Shown here: one piece after another, positions 9,704 to 18,679 of the stretch
Layout of the letters: every line of letters starts with the position of its first letter
How positions within the stretch are numbered: position 1 is the first letter of the stretch
The notes under the pieces: model-generated
What the model was told of the DNA's origin: nothing
The model's database searches: none
Seen by the model: only the letters and a program-made list of their open reading frames with translations
Origin: Rhodospirillum sp.
GTDB taxonomy: Bacteria; Pseudomonadota; Alphaproteobacteria; Rhodospirillales; Rhodospirillaceae
Reading direction: 5' to 3'
DNA length: 64,000 bases
Assembly (NCBI GenBank): GCA_021741145.1
Contig: JAIOYK010000023.1
Coordinates: 1 to 64,000, forward strand
Position numbers and translations under genes: made by a program

Positions 9704-10095
9704 TGAAACGCCTGCGGATCACCGTGGAAGGCACCGCCTACGACGTGACGGTGGAAGAGATGGATCAACCGGGCACTCCGGCCCCCGCGCCCATCACCGC
9801 CGCCGCGCCCCCCCCGGCTCCGGCTCCGACCCCCGCGGTTGCTCCGGCCCTTATCGCCAATGCTTCGACCGCGCCCGTCGGCCCCGGCGCCGTGGCCTGC
9901 CCGCTGGCGGGGACCGTGGTCAGCGTCGACGTGGCCGTCGGTCAGGTCGTCACCCAGGGGCAGACCCTGCTGGTGCTCGAGGCCATGAAGATGAATACCC
10001 CGATCGGGGCGCCCCAGGCCGGGACCGTCGCCACGGTGAGTGTCACCCCCGGCGCCACGGTGACCGAGGGGCAGGTTCTCGTCACCCTTTCCTGA
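9700..10095 (+). CDS. mmdC: Biotin carrier subunit of methylmalonyl-CoA decarboxylase
   Basis: 131 residues. A short N-terminal beta region (MKRLRITVEGTAYDVTVEEM) is followed by a Pro/Ala-rich flexible linker and a C-terminal biotinyl domain with EAMKMNTPI; the biotin lysine is residue 97. It shuttles the carboxyl group from MmdA to the membrane subunit MmdB. The start at 9700 overlaps the preceding stop (ATGA) with AGGAC upstream, indicating coupled translation. The swinging-arm linker and length fit MmdC/GcdC. Confidence 0.88.
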   Translation: MMKRLRITVEGTAYDVTVEEMDQPGTPAPAPITAAAPPPAPAPTPAVAPALIANASTAPVGPGAVACPLAGTVVSVDVAVGQVVTQGQTLLVLEAMKMNTPIGAPQAGTVATVSVTPGATVTEGQVLVTLS

Positions 10096-10125
10096 ACTTC
10101 TTTTTCCAGTTAGGACGCCGCCGCC

Positions 10126-11292
10126 ATGGATGCTTCCGCCGCGGACACCACCCAAGCCACCTCCAAGCTGGAGCAGCTTTGGAACCTGACCGCCATTTCC
10201 GATGTCACCTGGCAGATGGCGGGGATGTGGGTCATCATCGCGGTCCTGTTCTATTTGGCCGTCTACCGCAAGTTCGAACCCCTGCTTCTGGTGCCGATCG
10301 CCTTCGGCGCCCTGCTCGCCAATCTGCCGACCGAGGGCCTGATCAACCCACCCATCGGCGAGCACGGGGGCGGACTCTACTATTACATCTCCAAGGGGGT
10401 GGAGCTGGAGATCTTCCCGCCGCTGATCTTCCTTGGAGTGGGGGCCTTGACGGATTTCGGACCCTTGATCGCCAATCCGCGCACCCTGCTGCTGGGCGCC
10501 GCGGCCCAGTTCGGGGTGTTCGCCACCTTCCTGGGAGCGATCCTCATCGGCTTCACGCCCATGGAGGCCGGGGCCATCGGCATCATCGGAGGGGCGGACG
10601 GTCCGACCTCGATCTTCCTGGCCAACAAGCTGGCCCCCCACCTGCTGGCCCCCATCGCCGTGGCCGCCTATAGCTACATGGCGCTGGTGCCTCTCATCCA
10701 GCCTCCGATCATGCGGGTCTTGACCACGGACGCGGAACGCAAGATCCGCATGCGGTCCCTGCGAAAGGTGTCGCGGCTGGAGAAGCTGATCTTCGCGACC
10801 ATGGTGACCGTCGTCGTGATCCTGCTGGTGCCCGCGGCCTCGGCCCTGATCGGCATGTTGATGCTGGGCAACTTCCTGCGGGAATCCGAGGTGACCGAGC
10901 GCCTGACCAAGGCCGCCCAGAACGAGATCATCAATGTCGTGACCATCTTCCTGGGGACCTCGGTTGGGATCACCATGACCGGCGAACGGTTTCTGAACCT
11001 GGATACCCTGAAGATCCTGAGCCTGGGGGTCATTGCCTTTGGCATCGCCACGGCCAGTGGCGTGCTTATGGCCAAGGTGATGAACCTGTTCCTCAAGGAC
11101 AACAAGATCAATCCCCTGATCGGTTCGGCGGGCGTCTCCGCGGTGCCCATGGCCGCCCGAGTCAGTCAGGTGGAGGGGCAGCGGGCCGACCCCGGGAACT
11201 TCCTGCTCATGCACGCGATGGGGCCGAACGTCGCTGGCGTGATCGGCACCGCCGTCGTCGCGGGCTATTTCATCGCTTGGTACGCGAATTAA
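10126..11292 (+). CDS. mmdB: Na+-transporting decarboxylase beta subunit
   Basis: 388 residues, a polytopic inner-membrane protein of the OadB/MmdB/GcdB family. It has the diagnostic [15 protein letters not shown] motif, whose aspartate is implicated in Na+ translocation in OadB, and near the C-terminus [16 protein letters not shown] and [13 protein letters not shown]. It decarboxylates carboxybiotin of MmdC and exports Na+. It completes the operon mmdA, gamma/epsilon, mmdC, mmdB. An Na+ gradient made from methylmalonyl-CoA decarboxylation points to succinate-to-propionate metabolism, or to Na+ re-entry driving carboxylation. Confidence 0.9.
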   Translation: MDASAADTTQATSKLEQLWNLTAISDVTWQMAGMWVIIAVLFYLAVYRKFEPLLLVPIAFGALLANLPTEGLINPPIGEHGGGLYYYISKGVELEIFPPLIFLGVGALTDFGPLIANPRTLLLGAAAQFGVFATFLGAILIGFTPMEAGAIGIIGGADGPTSIFLANKLAPHLLAPIAVAAYSYMALVPLIQPPIMRVLTTDAERKIRMRSLRKVSRLEKLIFATMVTVVVILLVPAASALIGMLMLGNFLRESEVTERLTKAAQNEIINVVTIFLGTSVGITMTGERFLNLDTLKILSLGVIAFGIATASGVLMAKVMNLFLKDNKINPLIGSAGVSAVPMAARVSQVEGQRADPGNFLLMHAMGPNVAGVIGTAVVAGYFIAWYAN

Positions 11293-11371
11293 TCCCGCGG
11301 GGCTCCAATCCGGCCCCCGCTTGGATCCCAGACCCTTGGCTCCCAGACCCTTGGCGCCAAATCCTTCGGCC

Positions 11372-12166
11372 TTAGTCCCCCTCGATACATCCCAGGTCGT
11401 GGGCTAGGGTCCAGGGGGTTTTCCACCGCGGCATATCGTCAAAGGACCCCGCCTCCACCTCCCCCAACCCGGGGGCGGCGTGGAGACGGGCGCCCAGATC
11501 CGCGTTCAAGTTGAGGCTCGCCCTGGCTGGTGGGACGTTTTCCGCTTCACTGGGATTGGCTGGCGGACCCTCTCCACGGCGGACTCCGGCGCTGGTGACC
11601 GCGCCCAGGCCGTTGGGACCATGACTGAGCACCACATAGGCCGCGCGTTCGGAATCGGGAGGGGACTGGTCCTTGCGTTCGCCCAGAACCGCGATGGCTC
11701 CGGTCGAGGGCGTGATGCCCGAGGCCTGGGATGTACAGTCGCCCCCCGCGTCAACCATGCCTTGTGAAACGGCGTAGGTCAGGCGATTGCCCCACCCATC
11801 CAGGGCGTCCTCCTCCATCAACCCTAGGGTCCACCAGGGGAGGGTTCCCATGCTGAACAGCGGACTGGCGGCGCTCGGAACCCCCGTCCGAACCGGGCAT
11901 TCTCCCGCCTTCCAGGGGGGATCGGGGCCATCGGCGTCGGCGGGGCAGGGCAAGACGCCGTTGAAGACGAAATGGGCCATCAGGGCCAATTCGGCCCGCT
12001 CCAATCGCGCTTCCGTCACCGTTCGGCGCCTGTCCTCCAGCAGGGAGGGCGCGGCCATCAAGCCACCCGCCACGACCAATCCCAGAATCGCCACGGCCAG
12101 GGCCAGGTCCAGCAGGATCCCACCGGGACGAGACGAGGAGACCGGCCCCCGTGGCGCCCGCTTCAT
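11372..12166 (-). CDS. Pseudopilin-like protein with atypical N-terminus
   Basis: 264 residues. A basic leader ends in a Gly-Gly and is followed by ILLDLALAVAILGLVVAGG, the hydrophobic helix of type IV pilin-like proteins. The rest is a globular domain with CPADADG and DGWGNRLTYAVS, as in many prepilin-like general secretion proteins. The usual +5 glutamate is absent; an aspartate sits nearby (GG-ILLD), so cleavage is uncertain. The ATG at 12166 overlaps the yjbQ stop (ATGA), so it is translationally coupled to it. It lies about 28 kb from the pilus cluster and may be a minor pilin of that system. Confidence 0.65.
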   Translation of the reverse strand: MKRAPRGPVSSSRPGGILLDLALAVAILGLVVAGGLMAAPSLLEDRRRTVTEARLERAELALMAHFVFNGVLPCPADADGPDPPWKAGECPVRTGVPSAASPLFSMGTLPWWTLGLMEEDALDGWGNRLTYAVSQGMVDAGGDCTSQASGITPSTGAIAVLGERKDQSPPDSERAAYVVLSHGPNGLGAVTSAGVRRGEGPPANPSEAENVPPARASLNLNADLGARLHAAPGLGEVEAGSFDDMPRWKTPWTLAHDLGCIEGD

Positions 12167-12594
12167 CCGCCGATCAGATGCAGGACAACCTGCCGCCGGT
12201 GGGGCTTGGCCCGGTGCTCGCAGAGGTAAATCCCTTGCCAGGTGCCCAGTGCGAGACACCCGTCGCGCACGGGAATGGACAGACTGCTGGCGGTCAGGGC
12301 CGCGCGGATATGGGCGGGCATATCGTCCGGCCCCTCCAGAGCGTGGCGGTAAAGCCCTTGGTCTTCCGGTGCCAGACGGGCCAAGGCGTCGTCCAGATCG
12401 GCCATGACGTCGGGATCGGCGTTCTCCTGGATGGTCAGGGAGGCCGAGGTATGGCGAACGAAGAGAGTCAGGAGACCGCTGGAGAGGCCAGACTCCCCGA
12501 CCCAGGCCCTAACGGAGGTGGTGATGTCTCGGAACCCCCGGCCCCGGGTCTCCACGGACAGCAGGGTCTGGTCCTGGTGGGTGATCGGGGTCAT
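12163..12594 (-). CDS. YjbQ / UPF0047 family protein
   Basis: 143 residues matching the compact YjbQ family: FRDITTSVRAWV at the start, GLLTLFVRHTSASLTIQENA, DPDVMADLDDAL, and the end ALGTWQGIYLCEHR. The conserved His (HTSASL) and the C-terminal E-H positions are present. Some members show secondary thiamine-phosphate synthase activity, but the physiological role is uncertain. AAAGGA precedes the ATG at 12594, which overlaps the preceding gene's stop; the gene also overlaps the following pseudopilin gene. Confidence 0.85.
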   Translation of the reverse strand: MTPITHQDQTLLSVETRGRGFRDITTSVRAWVGESGLSSGLLTLFVRHTSASLTIQENADPDVMADLDDALARLAPEDQGLYRHALEGPDDMPAHIRAALTASSLSIPVRDGCLALGTWQGIYLCEHRAKPHRRQVVLHLIGG

Positions 12595-13211
12595 GGGTCG
12601 GATCCTTTCTTGGGAACGAAGGCGGGCCAGGGAACGAAGGCGGGCACCCTCCGGCGATAGGCCGCGTAGGACTCGCCATGGAGGGCGAGCAGCTTGCGTT
12701 CCTCGAACCCGGTGCCCACCAGCAGGTAGAGGGATCCCCAAAGGGCGGTCGACAGTCCCAAGGGGTCCACCGCCCGGCCCCAAAGGATCAGGAAGGCCGC
12801 GGTGTAGAGGGGATGGCGCATCCAGCGGTGAGGTCCGTCCAGGCGGAGGTCTTCATCCTCGTTGGCCGTGGGTTCGCGCAGTTGACGAATGCCGATCAAT
12901 CGGCCCCCATCGTAATAGCGCAGCGACCAAACCCCGAAGGCCAATCCCGCCAGCGTCAGGGTGCTCAGCCCCCAAAAGGCGAGGGACGAAGACAGGATCC
13001 CGGGCCGTCTTCCCAGGGTCTCCTCCCCCAGCCAGAACACCCCCCCCACATGAACCAGGGCGATGGCGTTAAAGGCGAGGCGATGGCCCCGGCCGAACAG
13101 GTTGTGAAGCAGACGCCGCCCCGGTCCGCTGGCGAACAGGGAATGGCCAAAGCCGAAGGAAAGCCACCCCAGACCATGGAGAACCCAAGCACGGATGGCG
13201 GCCTCCTCCAT
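12591..13211 (-). CDS. Isoprenylcysteine methyltransferase-like / NnrU-type membrane protein
   Basis: 206 residues with about four to five membrane helices. The C-terminal part carries GPHRWMRHPLYTAAFLI and FEERKLLALHGESYAAYRRR, the cofactor-binding signature of the ICMT/PEMT-like membrane methyltransferases, which include MddA methanethiol methyltransferases. It probably methylates a small molecule or lipid at the inner membrane; the substrate cannot be told. It overlaps yjbQ by four bases and starts 12 bases after the I78 gene. Confidence 0.65.
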   Translation of the reverse strand: MEEAAIRAWVLHGLGWLSFGFGHSLFASGPGRRLLHNLFGRGHRLAFNAIALVHVGGVFWLGEETLGRRPGILSSSLAFWGLSTLTLAGLAFGVWSLRYYDGGRLIGIRQLREPTANEDEDLRLDGPHRWMRHPLYTAAFLILWGRAVDPLGLSTALWGSLYLLVGTGFEERKLLALHGESYAAYRRRVPAFVPWPAFVPKKGSDP

Positions 13212-13223
13212 GCCCCTGCCGCC

Positions 13224-13559
13224 CTACCCGCAGGTGATCTTGGTGATCCGCCCAACCGCGTCGATGAAGACGTTCAGGCGGTCGGGTCGCATATCCTCGG
13301 TGATCATCGCGCCCGGTGGCAGGATACGCTGGGGATGGGGCAGATCGGAAACCCTCAGGAAGGGCCCCTGGGCCGGCGGCTTGGCGGAACTGGAGAGCAG
13401 CGGCCCCCCAACCCGATCCTGCAACTGGTCGGCGATGCAGGTGCCCCCCTGTCCGCCGGTGACGGGTGTGTCTCCCCCGCCATTCGAGGAGCAGGCAGCC
13501 AGGGTCAGGGCCGACAGGAGGACGAAGATCCGGGGCATGTTGGTCTTGGGGGTCCACAT
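13224..13559 (-). CDS. I78 peptidase-inhibitor family lipoprotein
   Basis: 111 residues with a lipoprotein signal ending LSALTLAAC, so it is lipidated on that cysteine. The mature part has the inhibitor I78 pattern: C-A/I-D-L-D--G, R-L-----P---ITEDMRPDRLN and a C-terminal G-I----CG. Family members inhibit serine proteases from the periplasm. The first ATG (13559) lies four bases after hldE; an internal ATG at 13538 would give a tighter signal peptide and is the alternative start. Confidence 0.75.
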   Translation of the reverse strand: MWTPKTNMPRIFVLLSALTLAACSSNGGGDTPVTGGQGGTCIADQLQDRVGGPLLSSSAKPPAQGPFLRVSDLPHPQRILPPGAMITEDMRPDRLNVFIDAVGRITKITCG

Positions 13560-13562
13560 GGG

Positions 13563-15041
13563 TCAGTTTCCCGATGGTTTTTCAGAAAGGCGGGCGATGG
13601 TGGCGGTGGTGGAAAAACCGTCCTCGAGTTTGGCGAGCACCACCCGGCCCCCATTGGCCTGGACCACTTCGGCGCCGACCACCGTATCGACGGTATAATC
13701 CGCGCCCTTGACCAGGACGTCGGGCAAGAGGGCACGGATCAGAGTGAGGGGTGTATCCTCGCCAAAAAGGACCACCAAGTCCACGGGCGCGAGGGAGGCC
13801 AGAACCGTGGCCCGGGCCATTTCCGATTGGACGGGCCGGGTCGGACCTTTCAGACGGGACACGGAGCGATCACTGTTCAGGCCGACAATCAACCGGTCGC
13901 AGGCCTGGCGGGCTTGGCGCAACAGGGAGATATGCCCCGGATGCAGCAGATCGAAACAGCCGTTGGTGAATCCTACCCGGAGGCCTCGACGGCGCCATTT
14001 GCCGACCAATTCCCGGGCCTCGTCCAGCGGAACCACCTTTGATTCACTGGCGCTGACTTCCAGATGGTGGGCCGCGGCGAGCAGATCGTTCCGGGGGACG
14101 GCGGCGGTCCCCACCCGGCCCACGACAATCCCCGCGGCCAAATTGGACAGGCGGCAGGCCGAAGAGAGATCCGCTCCCGCGGCCAGGGCGGCGGCGAGGG
14201 TCGCCACGACCGTGTCTCCGGCGCCGGACACGTCGAAGACCTCCCGGGCTTCCGCGGGCATGTGCTCCACGGTGCCCTCACGGGTGACCAGGGTCATGCC
14301 GTCCTGGCTGCGGGTGGCGAGAACGGTGTCGACGGCACAGGTCTCGATAATTTTCCGGCAGGCCGCGATCACCTCCTCGTCGCTTTCCGCGGGCATGCCG
14401 CTGGCCTCGGACAGCTCCTTGCGGTTTGGCGTCAGGATGGTGGCGCCCCGGTACCGGGTATAGTCCCGCCCCTTGGGGTCGACGACGATGGGAACGCCCG
14501 CCTCTCGCCCCAGGCGGATCAGGATCTCGGCCATGCCGGTATCGAGGACACCCTTGCCGTAGTCCGATAGGACCAGGGCTCCGGCGGTCTTGATCTGGCT
14601 GCGGACATCCTCCACCAGGCGGTCGGCGTCGTAGGGATCCAGGGGCGCGACGGTTTCATCGTCCGCCCGGAGAAGCTGCTGGCTTCCCGCGACGAAGCGG
14701 GTCTTGACGCTGGTCCGGCGATCCGGCTGGACACCGATGAAGTTCTCGACCGAGGATTCCCCGCCCAACAGGGTCATGACTTCGCTACCGGCCCGGTCCT
14801 CGCCCAGGACGGACATGAAGGCACTGCTGGCCCCCAGGGCCACGAGGTTGCGCACCACGTTTCCGGCGCCGCCCAGCATGGCCCGCTCTTCCTTGATATG
14901 GATGATGGGGATGGGTGCTTCGGGGGAGATTCGCTCGACCTTGCCATGGACGAAGCGGTCCAGCATGACGTCACCGACGCAAATGACACGGGCGGAGGAC
15001 AGCTTGAGAACGATGTCGGCGAGGGCGGCTGCGAGGGGCAT
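13563..15041 (-). CDS. hldE: Bifunctional heptose-7-phosphate kinase / heptose-1-phosphate adenylyltransferase
   Basis: 492 residues. The N-terminal half (about 1-330) is a PfkB-type kinase with GDVMLDRFVHGKVERISPEA, GGAGNVVRNLVALGA and DVSGAGDTVVATLA, where the last Asp is the catalytic base. The C-terminal half (about 350-492) is a nucleotidyltransferase with GFTNGCFDLLHPGHISLL and GLNSDRSVSRLKGP. It makes ADP-D-glycero-manno-heptose, the precursor of the LPS inner core. ATG 15041 is chosen because the kinase begins 18 residues later; the open frame extends upstream without homology. gmhA/gmhB/hldD are not seen. Confidence 0.95.
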   Translation of the reverse strand: MPLAAALADIVLKLSSARVICVGDVMLDRFVHGKVERISPEAPIPIIHIKEERAMLGGAGNVVRNLVALGASSAFMSVLGEDRAGSEVMTLLGGESSVENFIGVQPDRRTSVKTRFVAGSQQLLRADDETVAPLDPYDADRLVEDVRSQIKTAGALVLSDYGKGVLDTGMAEILIRLGREAGVPIVVDPKGRDYTRYRGATILTPNRKELSEASGMPAESDEEVIAACRKIIETCAVDTVLATRSQDGMTLVTREGTVEHMPAEAREVFDVSGAGDTVVATLAAALAAGADLSSACRLSNLAAGIVVGRVGTAAVPRNDLLAAAHHLEVSASESKVVPLDEARELVGKWRRRGLRVGFTNGCFDLLHPGHISLLRQARQACDRLIVGLNSDRSVSRLKGPTRPVQSEMARATVLASLAPVDLVVLFGEDTPLTLIRALLPDVLVKGADYTVDTVVGAEVVQANGGRVVLAKLEDGFSTTATIARLSEKPSGN

Positions 15042-15163
15042 GACCGGGGGACACTCCACGGCGAGGTTGGGGGGAGGGGAAGGGCGGCGAGGGTACGGGG
15101 GCAAGCTAGCACCGGAGCGGAACAGGGAAAAGGGATTCGGGGGTTTTCCCGCCTTTTCGGATC

Positions 15164-15979
15164 TCAGCCCCAGGTGTTCCTCGTGGGCACGCGTTGCCCC
15201 GGAACGGACAGGAAACGGACCCCCTGGCCCTCGATCACCGCGGCGGTCAGGGTTCCCCCCAGATAGGCGCCGGTGTCCAGGCCCAGGCGTGCCTCGCTGA
15301 CCTCCACGGTGGGGCGAGGTGTGTGACCGTGCACCACGAACAGGTCCCAGGGGGCGGTGGAGGACAGGAAGGGTTCGCGGATCCACAGGAAATCCCGTTC
15401 CTTCTGCGCCTCCAGGGACCGACTGGGATCCACCCCCGCGTGGACGAACAACAAATCCCCCGACCGGATGGAGCTGGGCAGGGACCTCAGAAAGCGATCA
15501 TGGTCCTTGGGAAAGAGCGCCAGAGCATCTTTCCGGGCGCGGGCCCATTCCTCCGGGGTGGCGCTGTCCGTGTCGTGCCCAAGTGGCGGCGTCACGCCGT
15601 AGGACCGCAGGGTTTCCGATCCGCCCCCTGACAGTCCCATCCACTTCGAATGCACCGGCCCGTCATCCAGAAAGGCCAGAAACTGTTCCTCGTGGTTGCC
15701 CAGCAGGACGGAAACGGGGGGTAAGTCCTCGGGGGGAGTCATAAGGCGGTCAATGACCTCTCGGGACTGGGGGCCGCGATCAACCAAATCGCCCAGGCTG
15801 ATGATCCGGGCCGCCGCTGCTGGATGGCGTGCCAAATCGATCCGAATCTCGTCCAAGAGGGTGTCGAGGACACAGAGCAAGCCATGGATATCGCCGATAA
15901 CATAATGGCGCAGACCGTCGGGCCCACCCTTGGTCAGGGGGGAGTGATCCATCGAAAGAGGGGGAGACTGGGTGGGCAT
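15164..15979 (-). CDS. PPP-family metallophosphatase
   Basis: 271 residues with the three metal-binding motifs of the phosphoprotein phosphatase family in order: GDIHG, GDLVDRGP and GNHEEQ, plus later HAGVDPS and VVHGHTP. Bacterial members dephosphorylate Ser/Thr proteins or diadenosine tetraphosphate. The start at 15979 has GGAGG ten bases upstream. It lies 122 bases upstream of hldE on the same strand and may share its transcript. A role as a heptose-bisphosphate phosphatase is speculation; that enzyme is normally of the HAD type. Confidence 0.8.
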   Translation of the reverse strand: MPTQSPPLSMDHSPLTKGGPDGLRHYVIGDIHGLLCVLDTLLDEIRIDLARHPAAAARIISLGDLVDRGPQSREVIDRLMTPPEDLPPVSVLLGNHEEQFLAFLDDGPVHSKWMGLSGGGSETLRSYGVTPPLGHDTDSATPEEWARARKDALALFPKDHDRFLRSLPSSIRSGDLLFVHAGVDPSRSLEAQKERDFLWIREPFLSSTAPWDLFVVHGHTPRPTVEVSEARLGLDTGAYLGGTLTAAVIEGQGVRFLSVPGQRVPTRNTWG

Positions 15980-16226
15980 CGTCGATTTTTCCTCCGGAAT
16001 CGCCACTGGCGGGAACGCCTTGGATATGGGAAAGTGCTCTCCGCCGGGTCAAGCGCTAACCTGGTCGCACATCGGCGAGGCGGCGTCCTTCTCTCAAGGC
16101 GGCGTCCTTCTCTCAAGACAGCACCCCAGGTGACGTCCCTGGACCGACCAGAAGGACGGCTTGGGGTCCCCCTCAAGCCCTGGCTGGTTACGGGATAAAG
16201 AAGAATTCAGGCGTCGGGAAGGATTC

Positions 16227-17555
16227 ATGCCGTCTTCATCGATTTCTTTCGGAACCGCGCGGGCCTTGATGGAGGCTCTTGGCGGACTGAAACAAAATCC
16301 AGCGGGCCACCAGGTGGCGGTTATCGCCCTCTCCCAGCTTCAGCCTGAATTTCACCGGCAAAACCTCGTCCAGCGGGCGGCGGAGGTATTCGCGCCCATG
16401 CTGCGTGAGAAGGACGGTCCCCGGGTTTTCCTGCCCGCCAGTCTGGACATCGTGGTCCTGGGCCGGGACCTGCCCCGGGACGCGGTCCGCGACGCCGCGG
16501 GTGCCATTCGCGCGCTGTTCGGCGCCGACCCCCTGGCCCGGGAGCGGACGCCGGGACGGGACCGGTTCGCCCGGTGGTTCGACCTGAGTCGCCCAGACCA
16601 CATGAAGGCCTTCGTCACGCTCGCCGACGACATTGACAAGCGCTCGAGCGAGGCGGCCCAGGCCACGGGTGCCTGGAACATCAATGACCAACCCCTGACG
16701 CCAAAGCGCCTCGCCCTGCTGACCGCGGACATGGAAGGGTTGGACGTCGGGCCTCTGCTCCACCGTCAGGCGGTGGTGGAGGTGAGCGACGACCGACGGG
16801 CCACCCTGGCGCACGAGGAATTCCTGATTTCCCTCGCCGCCTTGCGCAAGAAGGTGGCCGAGGAGGTCAATCTGCAAAGCGACCGCTGGCTGTTCCAGGA
16901 TTTTACCCGATCCCTGGACCGCCATCTGTTGCGGGTGTTGAAGAACATGGATGTGTTCCAAAAGCCCAATGCGCTGAGCATCAACCTGAACCTTGAAACC
17001 CTGTATTCCGACGCCTTCGCGGGCTTCGCCGCGGCCCTGCGTCCGGGTCAAAGCCTGCTGATCGAGGCTCAGGGCGTGGATGTCTTCGCCGATATCGCCA
17101 TCTTCCTGCGGGCTCGGGACTGGTTGCATGAGAAAGGCCACAAACTTTTGATTGATGGCCTGACACCCCGCACCATGGAAACGGTCGATTTAGGTCCCCT
17201 GGGGGCGGACTTTTACAAATTGGGCTGGAACCCTGGTCTGGTCCATTCCGTTGATGGAGACGACGCGGCGGCCGCCCGCGCCCTGATCGGCGCCATCGGA
17301 GCGGAGAAGGTGATCCTGGGGCGGGTGGATTCGGAACAAGCCATGGCCTGGGGGTTGCGCGCGGGGATCCGCCGCTTCCAGGGTTTTTTCGTGGATTCCA
17401 TGTTGGGGGCGATGATCCACGGGGCCTGTTCGGATCCCTGTGGCCTGGGCCGGTGCATCGCCTCGCGGCGCCAGTTAACGGGCATCCTGCGGGACCAATG
17501 CCGGGACCCGGACCGCTTGGACGGCACCAATCGTATCACCGCGAAATCCGTGTAA
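16227..17555 (+). CDS. Degenerate EAL-domain protein
   Basis: 442 residues. The C-terminal 220 residues follow an EAL fold: a block around LLIEAQGVDVFADIAIFL, HKLLIDGL at the position of the DDFG strand, ADFYKLGW at that of the ADYLKID strand, and RFQGFFVD near the end. The catalytic E-x-L-x-R, the D-D pair and the conserved lysine are replaced, so c-di-GMP hydrolysis is unlikely; it may bind a nucleotide or a protein. The N-terminal 180 residues are unrecognised. GGGAAGGA precedes the ATG. A tandem paralogue follows 19 bases downstream, coupled to an ABC exporter. Confidence 0.65.
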   Translation: MPSSSISFGTARALMEALGGLKQNPAGHQVAVIALSQLQPEFHRQNLVQRAAEVFAPMLREKDGPRVFLPASLDIVVLGRDLPRDAVRDAAGAIRALFGADPLARERTPGRDRFARWFDLSRPDHMKAFVTLADDIDKRSSEAAQATGAWNINDQPLTPKRLALLTADMEGLDVGPLLHRQAVVEVSDDRRATLAHEEFLISLAALRKKVAEEVNLQSDRWLFQDFTRSLDRHLLRVLKNMDVFQKPNALSINLNLETLYSDAFAGFAAALRPGQSLLIEAQGVDVFADIAIFLRARDWLHEKGHKLLIDGLTPRTMETVDLGPLGADFYKLGWNPGLVHSVDGDDAAAARALIGAIGAEKVILGRVDSEQAMAWGLRAGIRRFQGFFVDSMLGAMIHGACSDPCGLGRCIASRRQLTGILRDQCRDPDRLDGTNRITAKSV

Positions 17556-17573
17556 GGGGGCGAGACCAACGCA

Positions 17574-18679
17574 ATGGGGATAATGGTTTCCACCGCGCTG
17601 ACCGATACCACCCATGGCGAGACGAGCCATGAGCTTCGGTCGCTCGCCAATCTGATCGCCTGGCTTCAAGACAATCTGGGCCGTTTGCTCGGATACCGGG
17701 CGGCCCGGCTGCGTCTGTCCAATCTGCGCCGCCCCACGCCCGAGGCCCTAAAACCGGCCCGTGCCTTGATGGCCGAGTTGGCCCGGGATCCTGAAATCAA
17801 GGTCTTTTCCCTCCCACGGGCGGAGAAGATGCCCTGCCCGGGGGCGGTGCCCGCCTGGGCGCGCCTGGCGTGGCCCGTCCTGGCATGCCCGGGCACCGGG
17901 GCCGTCCCCTGACGCCCGAGGGCTTGGCCAAGCTGGAGAACGGCTTGGCCATGGCCGACCTGTCCACCCAGGTGCGGCGCCAGCGCATCGTGACCATCCA
18001 GACCGACGGCATGCTCCTGCCCGTGGCCACGGAGTTGTTCATCAACATCGGCGAATTGCGCCAGACCATCGCGCCCCAGGTCGATCTGTTCTCCAATCCC
18101 TGGCTCTTCCGCCGTTTCACCGCGACCCTGGATCAGCGCATGACCACCTATATCGGTGGCTATGTCGCCGCGGTGGACACCCCGATGGTCAGCCTGAACT
18201 TGAACGTGGCCACCATCCTGGGACCGGGCTTCGCCACGGTGCGCGACGCCGCCAAACGGTACACGGACAAGATCATCGTCCTCGAACTGCGTCTGGACGA
18301 CATCATGGCGGACCTGCCCGCCTATCTGTTCGCCCGGGAATATGTCCAACAATTGGGCTTCAAGGTGCTCATCGACAACCTCGGCGCTCAGGCCATGCTC
18401 TGGGTGGACCGTCAGCGCCTGGGCGCCGACTTCCTCAAGGCCGTTTGGTCGCCGGAGATGGGGCATCTTCTCTCGACCCCGGAAGGGGACATCCTGCGTC
18501 GGCGCATCCATGCCTTCGGACCCGAGAGTATCATCATGAGCCGCTGCGACGACGCCACCGCCGTGGAAGCGGGCCGGGCGTTGGGCTGCGTGTTTTTCCA
18601 GGGGTTCTACCTCGACGATCTGTTGCGCGACCGACGCCCCCATGCCCCGACGGAGTATTCCCAGGGCCTCGCGACATGA
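17574..18679 (+). pseudogene. Second degenerate EAL-domain gene, frameshifted
   Basis: From 17574 an open frame runs to a stop at about 17912. The rest of the protein, homologous to the gene at 16227, continues in another frame, open from 17795 to 18679 (PLTPEGLAKLENGLAMADL through FQGFYLDDLL). A single-base indel between 17795 and 17912, where C and G runs occur (17807-17815, 17837-17845), would join them into one protein of about 365 residues. It could be a sequencing error, a real inactivation, or the use of an internal GTG start at 17870. The EAL catalytic residues are also missing here (VLELRLDD, KVLIDNLG). The stop overlaps the ABC ATPase start (ATGA). Confidence 0.65.

Noticed and set aside
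15042-15386. N-terminal extension of HldE
   Set aside because: It overlaps the phosphatase gene's 3' end and has Pro/Arg-rich shadow composition; HldE homology begins just after 15041.
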